Notes: a model not told the origin generated them from the letters alone. 64,000 bases of DNA from Fulvimarina manganoxydans (GCF_900176465.1 NZ_FWXR01000002.1:1-64000); one strand, 5' to 3'; shown: positions 7,735 to 17,106, counted from the first letter of the stretch. A program made the numbers and translations.

Positions 7735-9267
7735 ATGGACGCAGTCTTTTCGGGGCTCGCCTCCGGTTTCGCGACCGCTCTCGACCCCTTCAACCTCATG
7801 CTCGTGCTCGTCGGTTGCTTTGCCGGCACACTGATCGGCGCGCTTCCGGGCATCGGCCCGATCAACGGTGTCGCCATCCTCTTGCCGATCGCCTACGGCC
7901 TCGGCTTCAAACCGGAATCGGCGATCATCCTGCTCGCCGGCATTTATTACGGCGCCGAATATGGCGGCCGTATCTCTTCGATCCTGCTCAATGTTCCGGG
8001 CGATGCCGGCGCCGTCATGACGACGCTCGACGGCAATCCAATGGCCCGGAAAGGCGAAGCGGGCAAGGCGCTGTCGCTCTCGGCCGTCGCCTCCTTCGTC
8101 GGCGGCACTTTCGCCGTTATTCTGATGACGTTGTTCGGCCCGCTCCTGGCGGCCTATGCCGTGACCTTCTCGCCATCGGACTATGTGGCGCTGATGGTTT
8201 TCGCCTTCGCCTCGCTTGCCTCTCTCGTCGGCTCCAATCCGGTCAAGACGCTGCTCGGCGCCGTCATCGGCCTGATGCTCGCCTCGATCGGCATCGACGC
8301 CAATACGGGCGTTGCGCGTTACACCTTCGGCATCCCCGATATTCTCGCTGGCATCGACTTCCTGGTCGTTGTCATCGGCCTGTTCGGCATGGCCGAACTG
8401 ATCCATCTGGTCGAGCAGCAGGCGCGGGGAACGCTGAAGACTCTCGAGATCGACAAGAGCTTCGTCACCATGGCCGATCTCGCGCGGACCAAATGGACGA
8501 TCCTGCGCTCCTCCTGCATCGGATTCTTCATTGGCATTCTGCCGGGAACCGGCGCCTCGGTCGCCTCGGCCGTTGCCTATGGCACCGAGAAGCGCGTCCA
8601 GAACAATCCGAAGAGCTTCGGCGAGGGCGACATCCGCGGTCTTGCCGCGCCGGAAGCGGCGAACAACGCGGCGGCCGGCGGCGCCATGGTGCCGATGCTG
8701 ACCCTCGGCATTCCGGGCTCGGGCACGACCGCGATCCTTCTCGGCGCGCTGCTTCTCTTCAACGTCACGCCCGGCCCGCTGATGTTCCAGCAGCGTCCCG
8801 AAATCGCCTGGGGCCTCATCGCCTCCATGTATATCGGCAATATCGCGCTTCTGGTTATCAACCTGCCGCTGGTCGGCCTGTTCGCCCGGCTCCTGACCAT
8901 CCCGCAGCAATATCTGACCCCGCTGATCGCCGTTCTTGCCTTCATCGGTGTCTATTCGATCGTCTCCAACCCGCATGATCTCTACATGATCACGCTTCTC
9001 GGCCTGTTCGGCTGGATCATGCGCAAGCTCGGCTTCTCGCTGGCGCCGGTCATTCTGGGCTTCGTCCTTGGCAGTCTGTTCGAGAACAATCTGCGCCGGG
9101 CTCTGTCGATCTCGGCCGGCGACTGGACCATTCTCCTCCAGTCCTGGAACTCGATCGTCCTCTACGTGCTGACGGCGATCGTGGTCATCGTGCCGATCTG
9201 GTACGGACGCCGGGTCGCGGCCCGCAACGCTCGCTCCGAAGACGAATCTCCCAAGGCCCCCGCATGA
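7735..9267 (+). CDS. tctA: Large tricarboxylate transporter membrane protein TctA
   Basis: 510 aa with about 11-12 membrane segments. Characteristic TctA motifs are GTLIGALPGIGPINGVAILLP near residue 40, YGAEYGGRISSILLNVPGDAG near 85, FFIGILPGTGASVASAVAYG near 270 and GAMVPMLTLGIPGSGTTAILLGAL near 320. It is the ion-coupled permease of the tripartite system. It starts 14 bp after tctB, and its stop overlaps the next gene's ATG (ATGA at 9264-9267). Confidence 0.93.
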   Translation: MDAVFSGLASGFATALDPFNLMLVLVGCFAGTLIGALPGIGPINGVAILLPIAYGLGFKPESAIILLAGIYYGAEYGGRISSILLNVPGDAGAVMTTLDGNPMARKGEAGKALSLSAVASFVGGTFAVILMTLFGPLLAAYAVTFSPSDYVALMVFAFASLASLVGSNPVKTLLGAVIGLMLASIGIDANTGVARYTFGIPDILAGIDFLVVVIGLFGMAELIHLVEQQARGTLKTLEIDKSFVTMADLARTKWTILRSSCIGFFIGILPGTGASVASAVAYGTEKRVQNNPKSFGEGDIRGLAAPEAANNAAAGGAMVPMLTLGIPGSGTTAILLGALLLFNVTPGPLMFQQRPEIAWGLIASMYIGNIALLVINLPLVGLFARLLTIPQQYLTPLIAVLAFIGVYSIVSNPHDLYMITLLGLFGWIMRKLGFSLAPVILGFVLGSLFENNLRRALSISAGDWTILLQSWNSIVLYVLTAIVVIVPIWYGRRVAARNARSEDESPKAPA

Positions 9268-10316
9268 TCGATGCCTATCGGCCGGTATTCCTGGCCATTG
9301 GGGCCGCGCTTCTCGGCGCGGCCCTTTTCAGCCTTCTGGGCGCGCCTGCCGGAGCCCTTGTCGGCTCGACCCTGGCTGTCACCGCCGTCGCCGCCTTGCG
9401 CTGGCATCCGCGCGTGCCGGGAACCTTGCGCAATCTCGGCTTCACGACGATCGGTGTGACGCTCGGCGCCGGCGTCACCCCCCATTTCGTCACCGATGTC
9501 TTGCGCTTCCCGATCAGCCTCTTTGCCCTGACCGTCACAATTCTGATCGTCATGGTCTCGTCGAGCTTCGTCCTTCGGCGCTTTTTCGGTGCGGCGAAGA
9601 CTACGTCCATTCTCGCTACCTCGCCGGGCGCCTTGTCCTATTCCCTGTCGCTGGCGACCGATCGCCCCGGCGCCGAGGTCGACATTCCCTTCGTGATGGT
9701 TCTGCAGAGCCTTCGCCTCCTTCTCATCACCCTGCTTTTGCCGCCGATCGTCGCCATCGTCGATCAGGCAAGCGGTCAGGAGAGCATGGCGACGCTCGCG
9801 CCCCATACGCTCAATCTTCCCGTCAGCATCGTTTTAATCGCCCTGTCGGCCGGCCTCGGCTATGTCGCCGAGAAGATCCGCATTCCCGCCGCCTATCTTC
9901 TCGCCGGCGTGGTTCTCAGTGGCCTCGGCCATGGCGTCGGCCTTCTGGAAGGGAGGCCATCCACCTTCCTCACCTTTTTCGGCTTCTCGCTGGCTGGTGC
10001 TGTCATCGGGGCACGGTTCTCTTCGATCACACGTGATCAGCTCCGCGCGCTTTTCTTCGCCGGATGTACCGCGACGGGGCTTGCGGTCGGCCTGTCGGGG
10101 GCGGTGAGCGCGCTCGTCGCCCATCTTCTCGATCTGCCCTTCGGCCAGGTCTGGGTCTCCTTTGCGCCCGGCGGCGTCGAAGGGATGAGCGCCATGGCCC
10201 TCTCGCTCGGCTACGACCCGGCTTATGTGGCGACCCACCACATCTTCCGCCTGCTTCTCCTGATCGCGGTCCTGCCACTCTTCGTGCGCCCGCCCAAGGC
10301 GACTGAGGGCGGTTGA
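9264..10316 (+). CDS. AbrB-family integral membrane protein
   Basis: 350 aa, about ten hydrophobic segments arranged as a duplicated unit: two similar blocks each with a G-x-x-x-G-A-rich helix (GFTTIGVTLGAGVTPHF and FGFSLAGAVIGARFSSIT). This is the AbrB/AmoA-like membrane family (PF05145), not the DNA-binding AbrB. Members often lie next to tripartite tricarboxylate transporters, but their function is not firmly known. Translational coupling to tctA by a 4-bp overlap suggests it acts with that transporter, perhaps as an exporter or auxiliary permease. Confidence 0.8.
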   Translation: MIDAYRPVFLAIGAALLGAALFSLLGAPAGALVGSTLAVTAVAALRWHPRVPGTLRNLGFTTIGVTLGAGVTPHFVTDVLRFPISLFALTVTILIVMVSSSFVLRRFFGAAKTTSILATSPGALSYSLSLATDRPGAEVDIPFVMVLQSLRLLLITLLLPPIVAIVDQASGQESMATLAPHTLNLPVSIVLIALSAGLGYVAEKIRIPAAYLLAGVVLSGLGHGVGLLEGRPSTFLTFFGFSLAGAVIGARFSSITRDQLRALFFAGCTATGLAVGLSGAVSALVAHLLDLPFGQVWVSFAPGGVEGMSAMALSLGYDPAYVATHHIFRLLLLIAVLPLFVRPPKATEGG

Positions 10317-10526
10317 TCCGACGTCCGGACGTTACGGCCGCAAATCCGATCGAGCCCGCGCGGCGCTAACCGAGGCGCGGCGGGGTTCCCGGCCGACGGG
10401 CATGTCGGTTTCACGAAAGGAAACGGCTAGATTCTTCTTCCGTCTTCTCGGGCTGCCAATCTATAATGGATTACCTGATCGCCTTTTAATGTGTTCGAAT
10501 GAGCGATCTGGATTGGGGACCCGCTG

Positions 10527-11261
10527 ATGCCGCAGATCGGCCACCAGACGAAAGAACGCGCCTGTCTCGAACTCGTCGATCGACTCGCCAAGCTCGAGAC
10601 GATCGATGCCGTTCGCGAATCCATCTTGGGAATTCTCGGGGATTACGGCGTCGAAAAGCTGATCGTGACCCATGTGCCGGCGGGAAAGGATCGCCTGCGT
10701 CCCCATGTTCTCCTCGAACATGGCTGGGCGGACTGGCTGGCCCATTACGATCGCCACCGCTACTTCATGCATGATCCGGTCGGGCGTCATTGTTTCTCGA
10801 CGGTCGAGCCTTTCGCTTGGTCGGAAGCCCCGATCGATCTCGATGCCCAGCCGCTGGCCCTCAAGGTCATGGACGAAGCGGCCGCTATCGGCATGCGAAC
10901 GGGTTTCTCCGTGCCGGTGGTCGATCTTTACGGCTATCACGCGGTCATTTCGATGGGTGGTCGGGCGATCTCGATCGATGCCCACGAAAGACGGCTGCTC
11001 CAGCTGCTGAGCTATTACGTCCATGGCGCAGCGGTGCGGATCAATCGCATCCGACGCGATGGCCCGGCGTTGAGCCAGCGTGAGAAGGAAATTCTCGTCC
11101 AATATGCGGCGGGCCATCGCAGCCCACAGATCGCACAGGCGCTCGGGATCAACATCGAAACCGTGACGACCCATGTCAAACGGGCTCGCTCGAAGCTGAA
11201 GACCGAGACCATCACCCAGACCGTCGTCGAAGCGTTGAGGACGAAGCAGATCACGCTTTGA
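10527..11261 (+). CDS. LuxR-family acyl-homoserine-lactone-responsive regulator
   Basis: 244 aa. The N-terminal autoinducer-binding domain (about residues 15-165) keeps the family's invariant residues in the stretch WLAHYDRHRYFMHDPV and PFAW, which provide the Trp, Tyr, Asp and second Trp that contact the acyl-homoserine lactone. The C-terminal LuxR helix-turn-helix reads LSQREKEILVQYAAGHRSPQIAQ, then TVTTHVKRARSKL. It lies 368 bp upstream of luxI on the same strand, so it is the probable cognate receptor. The 210-bp region before it contains TATAAT at 10462-10467, a possible -10 element, with no convincing -35. Confidence 0.92.
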   Translation: MPQIGHQTKERACLELVDRLAKLETIDAVRESILGILGDYGVEKLIVTHVPAGKDRLRPHVLLEHGWADWLAHYDRHRYFMHDPVGRHCFSTVEPFAWSEAPIDLDAQPLALKVMDEAAAIGMRTGFSVPVVDLYGYHAVISMGGRAISIDAHERRLLQLLSYYVHGAAVRINRIRRDGPALSQREKEILVQYAAGHRSPQIAQALGINIETVTTHVKRARSKLKTETITQTVVEALRTKQITL

Positions 11262-11629
11262 TGGCGTGATTGCTGCCCATCGCAGGCTGATCAAGGCGCC
11301 GGAGGGCAATGCGTATTCGCACGCCCAACGCTCTTTTGCGCCGCGTGAGTTCGCGGCGATTGCGCGATGTCGGGGAATACCCAGATCGGTCGTCGGCCTC
11401 AGTCCGTCGGGGCTGGGAACCCATGCCTAGAAGCCCGTTGACGTAACTCGCCTTGGCGGCCTGCCGCCGGCTCTTTCTCCGCCCCACGAACAATCTCGCA
11501 TTGCCATTTATCTTGGCGTGTATAACGGCGGCTTCGCGCCACAATTATTCGTTGCTGTCCCCCTTTACGGGGATACCGGCGCTTTTCCTCTCATGGTTCT
11601 CCTGACCCAACGAAACAGGAGATGCCGCC
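11262..11629. other. luxR-luxI intergenic region
   Basis: This 368-bp stretch has no credible ORF. It contains one dyad near luxI (listed separately) and a TATAAC at 11521-11526. A TTGCCA lies 14 bp before the TATAAC, too close for an ordinary sigma-70 promoter. The region before it shows nothing I can interpret. Confidence 0.5.
11556..11575. promoter_or_regulatory. 20-bp imperfect dyad, candidate lux box
   Basis: TCCCC at 11558-11562 pairs with GGGGA at 11569-11573 around a CTTTAC centre; the outermost T/A pair at 11556/11575 also matches. The size (20 bp) and position (55 bp before the luxI start) suit a LuxR-type operator, although the sequence is not the Vibrio consensus. It could instead be a stem-loop in the luxI leader. 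Confidence 0.35.
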
Positions 11630-12295
11630 GTGATCCAGATCGTTGTCGTTGATGCCGGCAAGCGTGAGCTTTATGCCGATGAAATCGATGCCTATTTCCG
11701 CCTTCGTGCCGATGTCTTCGTCACGGAGTTGAAATGGAGCGCGATGACCGTGGTCGACGGGCGTGAGCGCGATCAGTTCGACCATGAGGAGGCCATTCAC
11801 GTGCTCGCGCTCGACGATGGTCGGGTCGTCGGCGGCGTCCGATTGCTCCCGACGACGCGGCCGGTTCTGATCAACACGGTCTTTCCCCAGGCGATCGCGA
11901 CGCCGCTTGAAACCGGGCCACGCTATTTCGAGTGGTCGCGCATCTTTACGGTAAAGTCCCATCGCGGCGAGGGCGCGCTATCGCCAACGACCGGCGCGAT
12001 CATCTGCGGCCTGTTCGAGTATCTCGTCGCGATCGATTGCGCGAGCCTCCACGCCGTCGGCGAGACCTGGTGGATGCCGCGCTTCATCGGGCTTGGGCTC
12101 GAACCACGTCCGCTCGGAATGCCCTTCGATCACGAGCATTACTCGCTCGTCGGATTTACCATCGTTCCGAGCGCCGAAAAGGTGGTTCGGATGAAGGAAA
12201 TCTACGGTTTTGGCGACCACCGCTTCTATCGCCCGGCGCTCGAGCGCGCCGCGACGAACCCGAATCTCTCACTCATTTCGGAAGATGTCCGATGA
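11630..12295 (+). CDS. Acyl-homoserine-lactone synthase, LuxI family
   Basis: 221 aa. All residues classically invariant in LuxI synthases are in place: Arg26, Phe30 and Trp36 (RLRADVFVTELKW), Asp48 and Asp51 (RDQFDHEE), Arg71 (GGVRLLPTT), Glu101 and Arg104 (FEWSRIFT). The C-terminal half has the acyl-pocket segment ETWWMPRFIGLGL. It makes an acyl-homoserine lactone from S-adenosylmethionine and acyl-ACP; the acyl chain cannot be predicted here. The ATG has GGAG upstream. Its stop overlaps the start of the next small ORF (ATGA). Confidence 0.93.
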   Translation: MIQIVVVDAGKRELYADEIDAYFRLRADVFVTELKWSAMTVVDGRERDQFDHEEAIHVLALDDGRVVGGVRLLPTTRPVLINTVFPQAIATPLETGPRYFEWSRIFTVKSHRGEGALSPTTGAIICGLFEYLVAIDCASLHAVGETWWMPRFIGLGLEPRPLGMPFDHEHYSLVGFTIVPSAEKVVRMKEIYGFGDHRFYRPALERAATNPNLSLISEDVR

Positions 12296-12501
12296 ACGCA
12301 ACGATCCAATATGAAGAGGCCGTCCGCGAGCTCTTTCAGAGCCTCGTCGACAAGATCGGGCCTAGAGAGCGCACCACGCTGCTCGCCTTCCTGCATCTGT
12401 CCCAGAGCGCCGACGTATCTGTGGAATTGTCGGGAACGTCCAGCGGTGATCTGCGGCTGGAGGTCAGGGCAGCCGAAGAGCGGCGGCAGCTGCACTCCTA
12501 A
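12292..12501 (+). CDS. 69-aa hypothetical protein translationally coupled to luxI
   Basis: The ATG at 12292 overlaps the luxI TGA in an ATGA arrangement. The protein begins MNATIQYEEAVRELFQSLV. It looks like two amphipathic helices (about residues 6-36) followed by a polar strand-rich tail; there is no Cys, signal peptide or membrane segment. I recognise no family. Coupling to the synthase suggests a role in quorum sensing, for example as a small modulator of LuxR or LuxI, but this rests on position only. An overlapping minus-strand ORF is a shadow. Confidence 0.6.
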   Translation: MNATIQYEEAVRELFQSLVDKIGPRERTTLLAFLHLSQSADVSVELSGTSSGDLRLEVRAAEERRQLHS

Positions 12502-12617
12502 AATCAGAAGCTACATTTGCGCCGGGATCGAGCGCATCGCGTGACGCCCTTCGACTTGGTGGCGATACGAGGCACAGCACGGAAGAGTCGCTTCGCTTTT
12601 CCGTCCCCTGGCGCCCC

Positions 12618-14321
12618 TCAACTTGCGCGGATCGCCGGAATCGTGATCCTGACGACCAGTCCCTCCGGCTCGAAGCGCCGCTCGATCGAGCCGCCGAGCT
12701 CGCGCTCGATATTCATGTCGATAAGCCTCGTGCCAAAGCCCTTTCGGGTGGGTTCGCTCATCGGCGAGGACGTGGCGGACCGCTCGCGCCAGACGAGAGC
12801 GATCGAATCGCCCTCATGTTGCCAAGTCACGGAAATCGCGCCGTCATTACCGCCGACCGCGCCGTATTTCAAAGCATTGGTCGCCAGTTCATGAAAGGTG
12901 AGGCCGAGTGCCTGGGCCGCTGCCTCGTCGACCTCGATGGCCGGCCCCTCGATCTCGCAATTCTCCATCTCCTCGCCGAAGACCTGCCCGAGCTCGGCTG
13001 ACAGCAGATCGCCGATTGCCGCGCGCCGGCGTGCCGACTGGTTGAGCATTTCCTGGGCGGCTGCCATCGCTCCGAGACGGGCGGTGTAAGAGCCCATGAA
13101 TTGCTCCAGATCCTGCGAATAGCGGCCCGTCTGACGGGCGATCGCAAGAACGCGGGTGATCGAGTTCTTGATGCGATGGTTCATTTCCCGCAGCAGGAGA
13201 TCTTTCTGTTCCAAGCTGCGCGAGGTCGTGTCCGCCAGGGCCGCGACGGCTTCGGCGCGCCGAGCTTGGGAGAAGGCGAGAAGTGCGAGCATCAGGGCGA
13301 GCATGATCCCGGTCATCGCAAGAAGAAGGGCGGGCAGATCGGAGGCCGAGCGGGCAAATGACGCATCCGGACGCATGGCGAGGATCCAGCTGCGCCCGCC
13401 GGCCGACAGGCGACGAACCGTCGAGAAGGGATGAATGCCTCCTGTATCCCGACCCGGTGTTTCGAAGAGAAGGCTCTCAGGCGCGATCGCGCTGTCATAG
13501 AGCTGCAGGCTCACCGGCAGATCCTGACCGACGGAGAGGGCCGCGAAGACCAGGTCTCCAGCCCGGAAGGGCGCGTAGATGAAGCCATCCGCAGCCAGGA
13601 TCGCTTCTGCCGTGCCGAGGAGCGATCCCGAGCTCACCTCGCGAAGCGGAAGATAGATCAGGAACCCGCGTTGACGGTTTTCGTCGATCTCCTGGACGAG
13701 TTGGACAGGCGCGGTCGCCGAGGGAAGTCCCGTGACAGCGGAGCGCAGAATGGCGCTGCGCCGAATGGGATCGGAAAACATGTCATAGCCGATTGCGGCC
13801 TGGTTGCGCCGATCCTGGGGCTCCAGGAGCCGAATGGGCGTGCGCACGTCCATATCCGTCGCTTCCGGAAAGATGCCACGGTCATTGCCATAGGTTTGAG
13901 CCAGGGTGCGATCGAAGGTCGCCTCGTCGCCGGTTTCGATCGACTGGGCATAGCCAATGCCCTGAATGCCCCCATAGTGCCCTTCGATGTCGAGATTGCC
14001 GATAAAGTCGGCAAATCCCGCGCGGTCGGCCCCGCGATCCGATGTTCGCAGATAGGCTCGGGTGGCCTGGAGAAGGGAAATGTGAAGGCTCACACGGTTC
14101 TGAAGCCGGGCGGCCGCATCGTCCGCAAAGCCCTCGAAGCGCAGGCGATCGCCCTCCGTATCTGAGCGCCAGACGTAAGCCGATAGCGCCAGCGCGAAAG
14201 CCGACGAGACGAGGAAGATGATGGCGGGTAACAGAAATTTTCGCAACGAACCCCAACCCAATGTCCCGGCGCGCGGGTGTGGGCGGCCGAACGTCCCGAC
14301 AAGTCGAAGGGAAAACGGCAT
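12618..14321 (-). CDS. CHASE-domain sensor histidine kinase of the HWE type
   Basis: 567 aa from the ATG at 14321, which has AAGGGAAA just upstream; the longer in-frame extension is Arg-rich and unlikely. Membrane segments at about residues 29-51 and 328-350 enclose a periplasmic CHASE domain with the GIGYAQSIETGDEATF segment. The cytoplasmic part has acceptor His382 in EMNHRIKNSITRVLAIARQ and the WRE triplet in LVWRERSA, which define HWE/HisKA_2 kinases. These act in alphaproteobacterial general-stress and light pathways. It converges on the luxI operon; no response regulator is adjacent. Confidence 0.85.
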   Translation of the reverse strand: MPFSLRLVGTFGRPHPRAGTLGWGSLRKFLLPAIIFLVSSAFALALSAYVWRSDTEGDRLRFEGFADDAAARLQNRVSLHISLLQATRAYLRTSDRGADRAGFADFIGNLDIEGHYGGIQGIGYAQSIETGDEATFDRTLAQTYGNDRGIFPEATDMDVRTPIRLLEPQDRRNQAAIGYDMFSDPIRRSAILRSAVTGLPSATAPVQLVQEIDENRQRGFLIYLPLREVSSGSLLGTAEAILAADGFIYAPFRAGDLVFAALSVGQDLPVSLQLYDSAIAPESLLFETPGRDTGGIHPFSTVRRLSAGGRSWILAMRPDASFARSASDLPALLLAMTGIMLALMLALLAFSQARRAEAVAALADTTSRSLEQKDLLLREMNHRIKNSITRVLAIARQTGRYSQDLEQFMGSYTARLGAMAAAQEMLNQSARRRAAIGDLLSAELGQVFGEEMENCEIEGPAIEVDEAAAQALGLTFHELATNALKYGAVGGNDGAISVTWQHEGDSIALVWRERSATSSPMSEPTRKGFGTRLIDMNIERELGGSIERRFEPEGLVVRITIPAIRAS

Positions 14322-14570
14322 TTTCCCTTGGAATTCAAGGCCAAATTTCGAGCAGACGGGACGCGCGGAGCGAAGCTGCCGCGTAAGCCTATGATAAATC
14401 TGAAACGAATTTTTCGGGTCGGACTTGGCACCTTCGTCCGCCCTTGAGCCATGAATACGAAGAGGATCTCGTCCCCATCGCGTGTTCTCGCTCAGTGCTT
14501 GCCGCAAGCGGCGGCGTCGCGGCGAAGGCCCGCGACGCCTGACCCGGCGCGCCAGAGGCAAGTGGCAAGC

Positions 14571-15764
14571 TTAGATTGCCGCAAATCCACGTTCGAGATC
14601 GGCCTTCAGATCCTCCGGGTCCTCCAATCCGATCTGAAGCCGGATCAGCGGTCTGTCGCGGCGGCTCGTCGCGACGGTTCGATCGGAGAGGTCGACGAGC
14701 ACCGCAAGGCTTTCGTGACCGCCCCATGAATAGCCGAGGCCGAAGATGTCCAGCGCGTCCAGAAACCGTTTCGCTGCCGCGACGTCGCAGTCGAGCGAGA
14801 CCGCGAAGAGGCCGCTCGCTCCTGAAAACTGGTTCTTGAACGCCGCGTGGTCGGGGAAGGAGGGCAGGGCCGGATGGAGGACGGCCGACACCTCACTACG
14901 GGCTTCGAGCCAGGTCGCGAGCGCAAGAGCGCTTCGCTCGTGATGGCGCAAGCGTACACCCATGGTCTTCAGACCTCGGATCACCAAAAAGGTGTCGTCG
15001 GGGGCGGCGTTGACGCCGAGCTGCATCTGCGCGTCGCGGAGTCGTTTATAGGTTGCTTCATTGGCCGAGACCGACCCCATCAGGAGATCGGAATGACCGC
15101 CGGGATATTTGGTAAGGGCATGGATCGACAGATCGACCCCATGCTCTAGCGGGCGGAAGAGGAGGGGGGTCGCCCAGGTGTTGTCCAGCATGGTGACCGC
15201 CCCATGCTCGCGGGCGATCGCCGCGACGGCTTTGACATCCATGATCTCGAACGTGTTCGATCCGGGCGATTCGAGGAAGACGACCGAGGTTTCCGGGCGC
15301 ATCAGATCGGCGATCCCGGCGCCGATATGGGGATCGAAATATTCGACGCTCGCGCCGAGCCTCGCGAGCATCTTGTCGCAAAAGACCCGGGTCGGCGTAT
15401 AGACCGAATCGACGATCAGCACATGGTCGCCTGCCGAGACGAAGGCCAGAAGCGGCAGTGTCACCGCAGCAAGTCCCGACGGGACGAGGACGGTCCCGAA
15501 GGCGCCTTCGAGTTCGCTCAGCTGGTCTTCGAGGGCCGTCGTCGTCGGGGTTCCGCGCAGGCCGTAGCTATAGGCCAGTGACTGGCGGCCCGACATCGCC
15601 GCGGTCGATTCGAACAGGACGGTCGAACCATGAACGACTGGAGGATTGACAAAGCCGTGTAAGGACATCGGATCATAAGGAGGATGAACGAGTCGGGTAT
15701 CCTGACGCTGCTTTTGCCGGTTTTCTTCGCTTTTCTTGCTCAAGGGCTTTGCTCTTTGCTTCAT
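14571..15764 (-). CDS. metC: Cystathionine beta-lyase MetC
   Basis: 397 aa from the ATG at 15764. It is a Cys/Met-metabolism PLP enzyme: Lys219 in HALTKYPGGHSDLLMG binds the cofactor, and the phosphate-binding loop is VPSGLAAVTLPLLAF. The N-terminal substrate region YSYGLRGTPTTTALED and the C-terminal SWGGHESLAVL segment match cystathionine beta-lyases rather than gamma-synthases. It converts cystathionine to homocysteine, pyruvate and ammonia. It diverges from aapJ across about 200 bp. Confidence 0.88.
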   Translation of the reverse strand: MKQRAKPLSKKSEENRQKQRQDTRLVHPPYDPMSLHGFVNPPVVHGSTVLFESTAAMSGRQSLAYSYGLRGTPTTTALEDQLSELEGAFGTVLVPSGLAAVTLPLLAFVSAGDHVLIVDSVYTPTRVFCDKMLARLGASVEYFDPHIGAGIADLMRPETSVVFLESPGSNTFEIMDVKAVAAIAREHGAVTMLDNTWATPLLFRPLEHGVDLSIHALTKYPGGHSDLLMGSVSANEATYKRLRDAQMQLGVNAAPDDTFLVIRGLKTMGVRLRHHERSALALATWLEARSEVSAVLHPALPSFPDHAAFKNQFSGASGLFAVSLDCDVAAAKRFLDALDIFGLGYSWGGHESLAVLVDLSDRTVATSRRDRPLIRLQIGLEDPEDLKADLERGFAAI

Positions 15765-15961
15765 AGTTGGGCGACGCGAGCGGTGCTCAGATATCGCAGT
15801 GCGAATTTCAAGGCACGTACTTGACCTGCCCATTTCTTTGTCATGAGATAGACGAGGCTAATGGTGAGGTAGAGTGATCAATCGCCGAAGGGCGTTGGAC
15901 GTCGCTTCCGCCGTTCGTCGACGATTTGCCGACACAAAACAAACCCAACAGGGAAAAACAA

Positions 15962-16981
15962 ATGAAGTTGAACCTCCTGACTGCAGCACTCGGCCTCTCC
16001 GTCGCGGCTTTCGCGACCGCCGGCGCGTCTGCGCAGACGTTGGATACCGTGAAAGAGCGCGGCACCCTGCGCTGCGGCGTCAACACCGGTCTGCCGGGCT
16101 TCGCTTCTCAGAACGACCAGGGCGAATGGCAGGGTCTCGACGTCGATTACTGCAAGGCGATCGCCGCTGCCGTTTTCGGTGATGTGTCCAAGGTCCAGTA
16201 TTCGCCTCTTTCAGCCGTTCAGCGCTTCCCTGCGCTTCAGAACAACGAGATCGACGTTCTGGCGCGCAACACGACCTGGACGATGGATCGCGACACGACG
16301 CTCGGCCTTGCCTTCGCCGGCGTCAACTACTATGACGGCCAAGGCTTCATGGTGAAGAACGACCTCGGCGTCACCTCGGCCCTCGAGCTCTCCGGCGCGA
16401 CCGTTTGCGTCCAGTCCGGCACCACGACCGAGCTCAATCTCGCCGATTATTTCGCCACCAACAATATGGACTACAATCCGGTGGTCATCGAGTCCCAGTC
16501 GGACGTCAACTCGGCCTATGACAGCGGTCGTTGCGATGTCCTGACGACGGACGCTTCGGGACTGGCCGCCTCGCGTCTCGAAATGGCCAATCCGGATAAC
16601 CACACGATCCTGCCGGAGATCATCTCCAAGGAGCCGCTCGGACCGGCTGTGCGCCAGGGCGACGACCAGTGGTTCAACGTGGTCAAGTGGACGCATTATG
16701 CGCTTCTCAACGCCGAAGAGCTGGGCGTGACCCAGGAGAATGTCGAGGACATGCTGAAGTCCGAGAACCCGGAAATCCGCCGTCTCCTCGGACAGGACAA
16801 GAACTATGGTGAGGCGATCGGTCTCGATCAGGACTGGGTCGTCAACATCATCAAGGGTGTCGGCAATTACGGCGAAATCTTCGAGCGCAATATCGGCGTC
16901 AACACGCCGCTGAAGATCCAGCGTGGCCAGAATGCGCTGTGGACCGATGGCGGTCTTCAGTACGGCATGCCGATTCGCTGA
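15962..16981 (+). CDS. aapJ: General L-amino-acid-binding protein AapJ
   Basis: 339 aa from the ATG at 15962, ahead of which lies only a weak purine-rich site. The Sec signal is MKLNLLTAALGLSVAAFATA followed by GASAQ. The mature protein starts TLDTVKERGTLRCGVNTGLP, typical of family 3 polar amino-acid-binding proteins of the AapJ/BztA group. A tail with GQDKNYGEAIGL and NIGVNTPLKIQRGQNALW is specific for this group. It delivers many L-amino acids to AapQMP. Confidence 0.93.
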   Translation: MKLNLLTAALGLSVAAFATAGASAQTLDTVKERGTLRCGVNTGLPGFASQNDQGEWQGLDVDYCKAIAAAVFGDVSKVQYSPLSAVQRFPALQNNEIDVLARNTTWTMDRDTTLGLAFAGVNYYDGQGFMVKNDLGVTSALELSGATVCVQSGTTTELNLADYFATNNMDYNPVVIESQSDVNSAYDSGRCDVLTTDASGLAASRLEMANPDNHTILPEIISKEPLGPAVRQGDDQWFNVVKWTHYALLNAEELGVTQENVEDMLKSENPEIRRLLGQDKNYGEAIGLDQDWVVNIIKGVGNYGEIFERNIGVNTPLKIQRGQNALWTDGGLQYGMPIR

Positions 16982-16999
16982 TCGGGCGGACCTGGGCCG

Positions 17000-17027
17000 G
17001 TGGGCGCGCCGACTGAGGCGCGTCCAC
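17000..17027 (+). other. Intercistronic stem-loop between aapJ and aapQ
   Basis: GTGGGCGCGCC (17000-17010) pairs with GGCGCGTCCAC (17017-17027) through 11 pairs, one of them G-U, around a 6-nt loop. No T-tract follows. It lies just after the binding-protein gene and likely protects that part of the mRNA. Confidence 0.6.
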
Positions 17028-17106
17028 CCCTTCGTCGCCGGTGACGCCGAGAGGGCCATAGCCCCCCTTTTAGCGGCGCCGGACCCCTCGTATCGGGAAA
17101 ACCTGA

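Noticed and set aside
7651-8976. Minus-strand ORF (441 codons) antisense to tctA
   Set aside because: Composition is charged and repetitive, whereas tctA on the plus strand carries all family motifs.
12226-12495. Minus-strand ORF over the 69-aa luxI-coupled ORF
   Set aside because: The plus-strand ORF has the ATGA coupling; the minus-strand one has no ribosome site.
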